Below, in pieces: positions 1-3,919 of a stretch of 5,071 nucleotides of DNA. Where the stretch lies: contig CAZOHN010000245.1 of assembly GCA_964579325.1 (NCBI GenBank), positions 1-5,071 of the forward strand, given 5' to 3'. Origin of the DNA: CAZOHN01 sp964579325. GTDB lineage: Bacteria > Pseudomonadota > Alphaproteobacteria > Rhodobacterales > Rhodobacteraceae. How positions within the stretch are numbered: the first letter of the stretch is position 1; every line of letters begins with the position of its first letter. The translations under genes and the position numbers were made by a program. A model generated the notes under the pieces. It did no database searches. It was given only the letters and a program-made list of their open reading frames with translations, and was not told where the DNA came from.

Positions 1-236
1 ACCTCCTCGCCGATGTACAGCATCGGCGCCTCGTCGCGCTCGCCCTCGCCGATCACCACGACACCCCGGATGTCGAGCTGGTTCAGCTGGTCCCGCATCG
101 CGTTCACCGCCGCCTGGTCCGCCGCCTTCTCGTCGCCCCGCCCGATCAGCTTGGCCGACGCGAGCGCCGCCGCCTCCGATACCCGGGCCAGCCCGAGCGA
201 CAGCAATCTGTCCTGAAACACATCGGCCTGGCTCAT
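1..236 (-). CDS. glpX: Class II fructose-1,6-bisphosphatase GlpX, N-terminal part (cut by window edge)
   Basis: Hydrolyses fructose-1,6-bisphosphate to fructose-6-phosphate in the cytoplasm, for gluconeogenesis and, where present, the Calvin cycle. The 78 complete codons visible carry the GlpX signature: SLGLARVSEAAALAS (13-27), GRGDEKAADQAAVNAMR (32-48), then VVVIGEGERDEAPMLYIGEE to the edge. By alignment with E. coli GlpX, Asp40 and Glu64 match the metal-site residues Asp33 and Glu57. Two ATGs are adjacent (239-237 and 236-234). The second is preferred because GAGGGA (247-242) lies 5 nt before it and only 2 nt before the first. The family is usually about 320 residues, so about three quarters of the gene lies outside the window. 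No gene precedes it closely: it has its own leader with an inverted repeat. The family call is firm; only the exact start is uncertain. Confidence 0.95.
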   Translation of the reverse strand, partial: MSQADVFQDRLLSLGLARVSEAAALASAKLIGRGDEKAADQAAVNAMRDQLNQLDIRGVVVIGEGERDEAPMLYIGEE

Positions 237-241
237 CATAG

Positions 242-247
242 TCCCTC
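242..247 (-). promoter_or_regulatory. Ribosome binding site of glpX
   Basis: The minus strand reads GAGGGA here, 5 nt before the second of two consecutive ATG codons. This spacing is the reason for choosing position 236 as the start. Confidence 0.65.
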
Positions 248-257
248 GGTTTGCGTT

Positions 258-300
258 GCTTGCCCGAGGCCTTACCCCGTCCCCCCCCGTCCGGGCAAGC
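258..300 (-). repeat. Inverted repeat in the glpX 5' leader
   Basis: GCTTGCCCG at 258-266 is the exact reverse complement of CGGGCAAGC at 292-300. This gives a perfect 9-bp stem around a 25-nt loop that contains a run of eight C (281-288, G on the minus strand). The proximal arm ends 11 nt upstream of the glpX ribosome binding site. No T tract follows on the minus strand, so it is not a classic intrinsic terminator. It could be an mRNA leader hairpin or a dyad operator. It might also overlap a weak promoter, with TTGCCC and TAAGGC 18 nt apart on the minus strand. The structure is seen directly; its role is inference. Confidence 0.6.
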
Positions 301-350
301 CTGAGGGCGCTAACGGGCGCGGAGGCGCGCCATGCGCCCGGCGTTGTCCG

Positions 351-380
351 GCGGTGCCAGGCGGCACCAGGCGGTGCCCG
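351..380. repeat. Three tandem 10-bp units (GCGGTGCCAG-like)
   Basis: The units GCGGTGCCAG, GCGGCACCAG and GCGGTGCCCG follow one another without gaps. Unit 2 differs from unit 1 by TG to CA, which makes GGTGCC and GGCACC complementary. Unit 2 can therefore pair with unit 1 or unit 3 across a 4-nt loop (AGGC), giving two alternative 6-bp hairpins. No function is evident. Confidence 0.6.
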
Positions 381-412
381 GCCGGTCTTCTCCCGCCCAC
401 ACAACAGTCGCC

Positions 413-437
413 TCCCCTCCCTCTCTTGGGGAGGGGA
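413..437. repeat. Short GC-rich palindrome, likely dispersed intergenic repeat
   Basis: TCCCCTCCC (413-421) and GGGAGGGGA (429-437) form a perfect 9-bp stem with a 7-nt loop. AAGGGGGTGGGGGG follows on the plus strand. CCCCTCCC hairpins followed by G-rich tails are common dispersed intergenic repeats in high-GC proteobacterial genomes. The position just beyond the 3' end of the iolG remnant fits that, or an old transcription end. There is no U tract to support termination. Confidence 0.5.
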
Positions 438-586
438 AGGGGGTGGGGGGCTGGAGGCCGGGCGAGCACGGAACGCAGCCCTTGGCCGGCTTCAGAACGT
501 CCCGCCCAGGACACGGCACTCTTGTGCGAGGCCTGCTCCTGCCCACAGATCGGAACAGGACGATCGGCTTGTCCCAGTTCGCTGGC

Positions 587-1134
587 CAGCGCGGCGGGGC
601 CACCTCTCCGGGCCGACTGCGTCCCGGCTAAGGCCATGACAAGAATGGCCATACCGTCATTCGGCGTCACGGGCGGGGCCGAACCCGAACTGACCGCCAG
701 CGCAAAGGCCTCCCATTTGCTGCACGAGCGGACCGGTAACGTTCAAGGAAGAAGCAGGTCGGCTTTGCGCCCGTCTCGGCCGCCGTGGTCGATCTTGCCA
801 CGGTGTTCTCCAGCTTGGTCGGCGCCTGCAGCGGACTTTCCGGTCCCAGCAATTCGACGCGGCGGTTGAGGCCGATCATCACCGGCCGTTCGCACGGAAG
901 AGCCTTGCCCGACGCGGAAGCCCGTTCGATCAGGTCGGAGTGAGTGTCCGTCGAGGGGCCGAGCAGCGCCGCGCCGATGACTGGGTCGTTCAGGGTTGCA
1001 TCGGCGAAGCACCCTTCGGCATTGTATCGGGCGGCCGGTTTCTCGGCGGTATCGGCGGTGATGTCCGATACTGTGACAAGGGTCGAGCCGGGGTTGGTTT
1101 TTGGCCTCGCGCCTTCATTGCGCGCATGTCCTTG
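587..1134 (-). pseudogene. iolG: Inositol 2-dehydrogenase-like (Gfo/Idh/MocA) pseudogene
   Basis: The intact enzyme oxidises myo-inositol to 2-keto-myo-inositol with NAD+ and is about 330 residues. Here only about 180 codons of patchy homology remain. In order: HARN (from 1128), STLVTVSDITADTA and AARYNAE (end of the Rossmann half), NDPVIGAALLGPSTDTHSDL then ERASASGKALPCERPV (family TDTH and CEKP motifs, ending ~880), MIGLNRR (like MIGFNRR), RVELLGPESPLQA (like RVEVLGSKGMLQA) and CFFLERYRSA (to ~725). A frameshift near 720-735 then leads into KWEAFALAVSSG and PNDGMAILVMALAG, matching the family C-terminus (DGLAALALADAA). Two blocks are missing: about 25 residues between CERPV and MIGLNRR, and about 110 before RVELLG. 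Those deleted blocks include the lysine-histidine region expected of the active site. The start codon and glycine-rich N-terminal loop are also unrecognisable. The gene cannot make a working enzyme. Another Gfo/Idh family member is possible, but inositol dehydrogenase fits best. Confidence 0.82.
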
Positions 1135-1220
1135 CCGGTCCGGTGGTTGACTGTGCGGACCAATCCTACACCGTGAAGGCAGAACCGAAGGCTTCGAGGG
1201 CAGCTTCCTCCCCTGGTCCG

Positions 1221-1530
1221 TGAACTGGCCCACGTTTCGGTGAGACACTTGTGCATAGCCATGAAGGCTCAGGGAAATGCGCGGGCATGTGCTCATGTCC
1301 GAGGTCGAGATCATCGCCTATGGCCACCGTCGCTTCCGCTGGACCGATGCCGGGATGCTGAGACACTCGACGACCAGGCCAGCATCTCGGTGGGCGCGCG
1401 CCGCAATGGTGCGGCCCCCAACCCGGTGTATCTTTGGCGACGCCTCATACTCGAAGGCAGGAGTGTCGCCGTGTCCGAGGACGAGTACCTCAACGGCAGC
1501 AAGGTCGTCCGGCAACTGAATAACCGGGCC
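1221..1530 (+). mobile_element. Truncated IS3-family insertion sequence, left end only
   Basis: The left end is placed at the TGAACTGGCCCACG sequence at 1221. It resembles the TGAACTG termini I remember from IS3-family elements of alphaproteobacteria and lies 74 nt before the transposase OrfA remnant. The element breaks off near 1525-1536 inside orfA. The rest of orfA, orfB with its DDE catalytic domain, and the right inverted repeat are all absent. What follows at once is minus-strand dehydrogenase sequence. About 310 bp of an expected 1.2-1.4 kb remain. It cannot transpose by itself. The exact left boundary is inferred, as no right end is available for comparison. Confidence 0.7.
1295..1530 (+). 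pseudogene. IS3-family transposase OrfA remnant, frameshifted and truncated
   Basis: OrfA of IS3-family elements is a ~90-130 residue helix-turn-helix protein that binds the IS ends. The N-terminal piece MSEVEIIAYGHRRFRWTDAG starts at the ATG at 1295. Homology then moves to another frame near 1358: ETLDDQASISVGARRNGAAP, then NPVYLWRRLILEG and RSVAVSEDEY, and KVVRQLNNRARE up to ~1536. The ISV.ARR.G and LY.WRRL..EG patterns are the typical helix-turn-helix region. The shift falls where the usual KLRIVAETL-type segment should be; only LR then ETL remain. That fits a small deletion between short GAG repeats, about 13 nt by recollection of the family consensus. The leucine zipper and GRKTME-type C-terminus are missing. 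The family assignment is solid; the subgroup is not determined. Confidence 0.78.
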
Positions 1531-1599
1531 CGCGAGCAGGCGGAAGCTCGGCAGCGTGCGAAGCGTGTCGGGCCAGTCGTCGAGGCTATGGACCCTCAT
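1528..1599 (-). pseudogene. 5' fragment of a D-2-hydroxyacid dehydrogenase gene
   Basis: Reading from the ATG at 1599, the protein starts MRVHSLDDWPDTLRTLPSF and then RLLAG (to 1528). This matches the N-terminus of NAD-dependent D-2-hydroxyacid dehydrogenases, typically M-K-I-A-V-L-D-D-x-x-D ... F/RTLP-x-F-x-x-LAGHEVTV. After residue 24 the similarity stops where IS3 sequence begins on the other strand. The frame then runs on only through antisense transposase sequence to 1318. The ~320-residue catalytic and Rossmann parts, including the Arg/Glu/His triad, are absent. An AGAGGA ribosome binding site (1615-1610) lies 10 nt before the ATG. The start sits 64 nt after the abrB stop, so this was probably the next gene of the operon. 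The fragment is short, so the family call rests on one motif block. Confidence 0.65.
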
Positions 1600-1609
1600 C
1601 GGCTTTCGA

Positions 1610-1615
1610 TCCTCT
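1610..1615 (-). promoter_or_regulatory. Ribosome binding site of the truncated dehydrogenase
   Basis: The minus strand reads AGAGGA, 10 nt before the ATG at 1599. Its survival supports that start as the original translation start of the broken gene. Confidence 0.45.
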
Positions 1616-1663
1616 CGCGGAATGGCAGTCGGGGCATCGACAAAAGGAGCCCCGCGTCTGATG

Positions 1664-2746
1664 TCAGTCCGGTGTCTCCCCGTCCCTGTCGTTCTCCTGC
1701 CGCTCCCGCAGGCGCATCAGCCGCGCCACAATGGGCGCACCCGAGATGACCAGCAAGACCCGTGTCAGGTGATGCACGATGACATATCCGAGGTCGGCGC
1801 CGACGATGATCGCGAGCACGGTCATCTCGGCCTGCCCGCCCGGTGCGAAGGCGATGAAGCCGTCAACCGCAGGCGCCAGCCCCAGCAGCACCACCGCCTC
1901 GGTGAACAGCGCGGCCAGCCCCGCCAGCATCAGCACGAAAAGCACGCCCGCCGACACATCGCGGCGGATCTCGTGCATCGTGACGCCGACATAGCCGACG
2001 CCGATCCCGATCCCGATCATGAACTGTGCCACGAGGATTGCCTCGGCTGGCGGGCGGTAGTGGATGACTCCGGACAGAGACAGCACTCCCGTCAGGATCA
2101 TCGGCCCGAGGATCGAGGCCCCGAACAGGCCAATCCTTTCGCCGCCCTTCCAGCCGATCAGCGCCGCGGCAGCCATGATCGCCATTTCGTGGAGCGGCAG
2201 GTCTGCCGCGGGCGCGCCGATGGGGTTGTCCAGTGTCACCCCAAAGCCGAAGCTCAGGATCAGCGGCGCCACCGTCACGAGGATCAGCATCCGAGTGGTG
2301 TGGATCAGGCTGAGCGCCCGCACGTCGCCTCCTGCCTCCTTGCCAAAGATCACCATGTCCTGCAACCCGCCCGGCATCGCGGCATACCAGCTGGTGGCCC
2401 AGTCGAATCTGTAGACCCTGCGGAAGAACGGCACGCCCACCAACCCGATCACCACGATATAGAGCGGGATCAACGCGACCGAGGCCGCCATCTGCGGCAC
2501 CCGCGCCACGACCTCGGGCGTGACCGACGCGCCGACCGCCACGCCGAGGATTGTCCGCGCCGCGATGGAAACCTGTCCGAAGCCTTTCAGGGGCGCACCC
2601 GCCAACGCCGCGACAAGGCAGGCGAAAAGCGGGCCGAAGAGGAAGGGCAAGGGCAGCGACAGCAACCAGAACGCTGCCGTGCCGAGCACTGATAGGCCCA
2701 GCGTCAGGCTGCGGCGTTGCCCGGCGGTCAGCGGTGCGGCGAACAT
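1664..2746 (-). CDS. AbrB-family (COG3180/PF05145) duplicated membrane protein
   Basis: A 360-residue inner-membrane protein of the Gram-negative AbrB family, often misnamed ammonia monooxygenase and unrelated to the Bacillus DNA-binding AbrB. Its biochemical role is not established; genes of this type often sit with organic-acid transport and catabolism. It is almost entirely hydrophobic with about ten membrane segments. It shows the family's internal duplication: LFGPLFACLVAALAG (36-50) matches ILGPMILTGVLSLSG (212-226), and MPGGLQDMVIFG...H..R (124-152) matches APGGQAEMTVLA...H..R (301-329). The C-terminal tail (341-360) is short and charged. The ATG at 2746 is chosen because GGAAGG (2761-2756) lies 9 nt upstream and homology begins there. 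The frame extends upstream to 3043, but only as antisense-like sequence over the preceding gene. It starts 23 nt after that gene's stop, so the two are probably co-transcribed. Confidence 0.88.
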   Translation of the reverse strand: MFAAPLTAGQRRSLTLGLSVLGTAAFWLLSLPLPFLFGPLFACLVAALAGAPLKGFGQVSIAARTILGVAVGASVTPEVVARVPQMAASVALIPLYIVVIGLVGVPFFRRVYRFDWATSWYAAMPGGLQDMVIFGKEAGGDVRALSLIHTTRMLILVTVAPLILSFGFGVTLDNPIGAPAADLPLHEMAIMAAAALIGWKGGERIGLFGASILGPMILTGVLSLSGVIHYRPPAEAILVAQFMIGIGIGVGYVGVTMHEIRRDVSAGVLFVLMLAGLAALFTEAVVLLGLAPAVDGFIAFAPGGQAEMTVLAIIVGADLGYVIVHHLTRVLLVISGAPIVARLMRLRERQENDRDGETPD

Positions 2747-2755
2747 GGGCCGAGG

Positions 2756-2761
2756 CCTTCC
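2756..2761 (-). promoter_or_regulatory. Ribosome binding site of the AbrB-family gene
   Basis: The minus strand reads GGAAGG, 9 nt before the ATG at 2746. It decides the start within a much longer open frame. Confidence 0.55.
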
Positions 2762-2769
2762 GGCATGTT

Positions 2770-3861
2770 TCAGCCTTCCATCAGGTGAGCGGGAACAAGA
2801 ACCTCGCCCCTGGCGATCAGGCGACTGGTGCGGATGACGCCTGCGGAATGGAAATCGAACGCGTCGCCCTGCCGGGTAAAATCCACCACGACATCCATCA
2901 CGCCCATCGGGTGCTCGATGCGGATCGTCGCCGGAGATCTCTCCACCGGCACGGCAATGCCTTGCGCAACGGTTCCAGGTGCGATGGCACAGGCCGCGAG
3001 ACACTGCGAACCCGTCACAGCAAGCGAGGGATGAGTCTCCCAAGGCATGAAATAGCGGGTGGCGACATGCGCGCCCTCGGCCCTTGCGGGCGCAATCAGG
3101 CCGATCTTTGGCGTGACGGAACTGGTCACGTTGCCAAGTCCCATCCTCTGCCCGGCTTTCAGGCGGATCGCTTCCATCCTGTCGAACAGCGCCCGGTTGC
3201 CGTTCAGTTCCTGTTCGCTCTCGTGGCCGGTCAGGCCGAAATCCCCGGCCCGCGCTATCATCATCGGCATGGCGACATCGACGCAGGACACCTGCACGCC
3301 GTCGATCACGTCGATCCGTCTGCCGGTGGGAAACATCTGTCCCGTGCGCGAGCCGACGACATCGAGAAAATTCAACGCCACGGGCGCTGCCGTGCCGGGC
3401 ACGCCCGCGATTGCGGTTTCCCCGGCATACAGAACGCGCCCGCCCGGCGTCTGGACCAACGCTTCGACCAGCGCACCGGTGTTGACGGCCCGGATGCGCA
3501 CGGGTGTGATGTCGCCCGCCACCGGCACAAGACCCATCTCGATGGCCGCCGGGCCGACGCCCACAAGGATGTTGCCGCAGGTCGGCCCGAAGTCCACCAG
3601 GCGTTCGGTGACGGCGACCTGGCCGAAGAAATAGTCGATGTCGGCCGCTGGATCGTCCGAGCGCGACAGCATCGCCACCTTGGTCGTCACCGCATTGCCG
3701 CCGCCGACGCCATCGATATTGAGCGGATGGCCCGCCCCGATGGCGGCGATCAGGATCTCGGCCAGCCGGTCGCGATCATCCGGCAGGTCGGCGCGATTGA
3801 AATAGGGCCCGCGCGAGGTGCCACCGCGCATGAAGTGGAACGGGATTGCCACCTGTCTCAT
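2770..3861 (-). CDS. PrpF / 4-oxalomesaconate tautomerase family isomerase
   Basis: A cytosolic enzyme of 363 residues with the PrpF fold (diaminopimelate-epimerase-like). Characterised members are PrpF (2-methyl-aconitate isomerase), GalD (4-oxalomesaconate tautomerase, gallate pathway) and LigU (the related double-bond isomerase in lignin-derived pathways). All move a proton or double bond in an unsaturated tricarboxylate. Visible motifs are FHFMRGGTSRGPYF (8-21), IDGVGGGNAVTTKVAM (49-64), DFGPTCGNILVGVGP (90-104) and the C-terminal IEHPMG (315-320). Lys61 and Cys95 keep the 34-residue spacing of the catalytic Lys/Cys pair described for LigU and PrpF (Lys66/Cys100 and Lys73/Cys107, from memory), so the enzyme is probably active. 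The ATG at 3861 is chosen because family homology begins there. GTG 3906 and ATG 3897 would add 12-15 unrelated residues, and the ribosome site at 3861 is weak. It lies 58 nt after the transporter gene. The exact substrate is unknown. Confidence 0.88.
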   Translation of the reverse strand: MRQVAIPFHFMRGGTSRGPYFNRADLPDDRDRLAEILIAAIGAGHPLNIDGVGGGNAVTTKVAMLSRSDDPAADIDYFFGQVAVTERLVDFGPTCGNILVGVGPAAIEMGLVPVAGDITPVRIRAVNTGALVEALVQTPGGRVLYAGETAIAGVPGTAAPVALNFLDVVGSRTGQMFPTGRRIDVIDGVQVSCVDVAMPMMIARAGDFGLTGHESEQELNGNRALFDRMEAIRLKAGQRMGLGNVTSSVTPKIGLIAPARAEGAHVATRYFMPWETHPSLAVTGSQCLAACAIAPGTVAQGIAVPVERSPATIRIEHPMGVMDVVVDFTRQGDAFDFHSAGVIRTSRLIARGEVLVPAHLMEG

Positions 3862-3919
3862 CGGTCGGTCGCTTCGAGCCGGTTGTGCATGGCGCATGGC
3901 GCGCACAGGGGGCGCGGGC

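Larger units (their letters stand above)
301..586. other. Gene-free DNA between the iolG remnant and glpX leader
   Basis: Frames on both strands are open here, but this reflects high GC. Translations are rich in Arg, Pro and Gly and show no domain, membrane segment or family motif I recognise. The stretch holds a tandem 10-mer (351-380) and a strong palindrome (413-437), each listed separately. The C-terminal frame of the iolG remnant continues into it without a stop, so the original stop codon of that gene appears lost. I see no tRNA or other structured RNA gene. Confidence 0.6.

Noticed and set aside
571..580. Possible right inverted repeat of the IS: GTCCCAGTTC on the plus strand
   Set aside because: Only seven bases match the presumed left end, the terminal base is wrong, and it lies on the wrong side of the left end for this orientation.
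256..869. Overlapping open frames on both strands between 256 and 869
   Set aside because: They are Pro/Arg/Gly-rich with no motifs. The only meaningful signal here is the iolG C-terminal remnant on the minus strand above about 587.
1166..1220. Minus-strand tail ending EEAALEAFGSAFTV then stop
   Set aside because: It looks like a plausible C-terminus just before the iolG remnant, but it is too short to assign and the frame upstream is IS sequence in antisense.
1241..1367. Direct repeat TGAGACACT at 1241-1249 and 1359-1367
   Set aside because: Nine bases, one copy in the IS leader and one in the orfA coding part. The second copy arises at the inferred deletion joint, so it is probably a coincidence.
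1556..2692. Long open frame on the plus strand opposite the AbrB-family gene
   Set aside because: The translation is rich in His, Arg, Asp and Gln with no recognisable domain. It is the antisense shadow of a well-supported membrane protein gene in GC-rich DNA.
2747..3043. N-terminal extension of the AbrB-family frame into the PrpF-family gene
   Set aside because: The extra ~99 residues are a frame-shadow of the PrpF gene. Family homology and the GGAAGG site both place the start at 2746.
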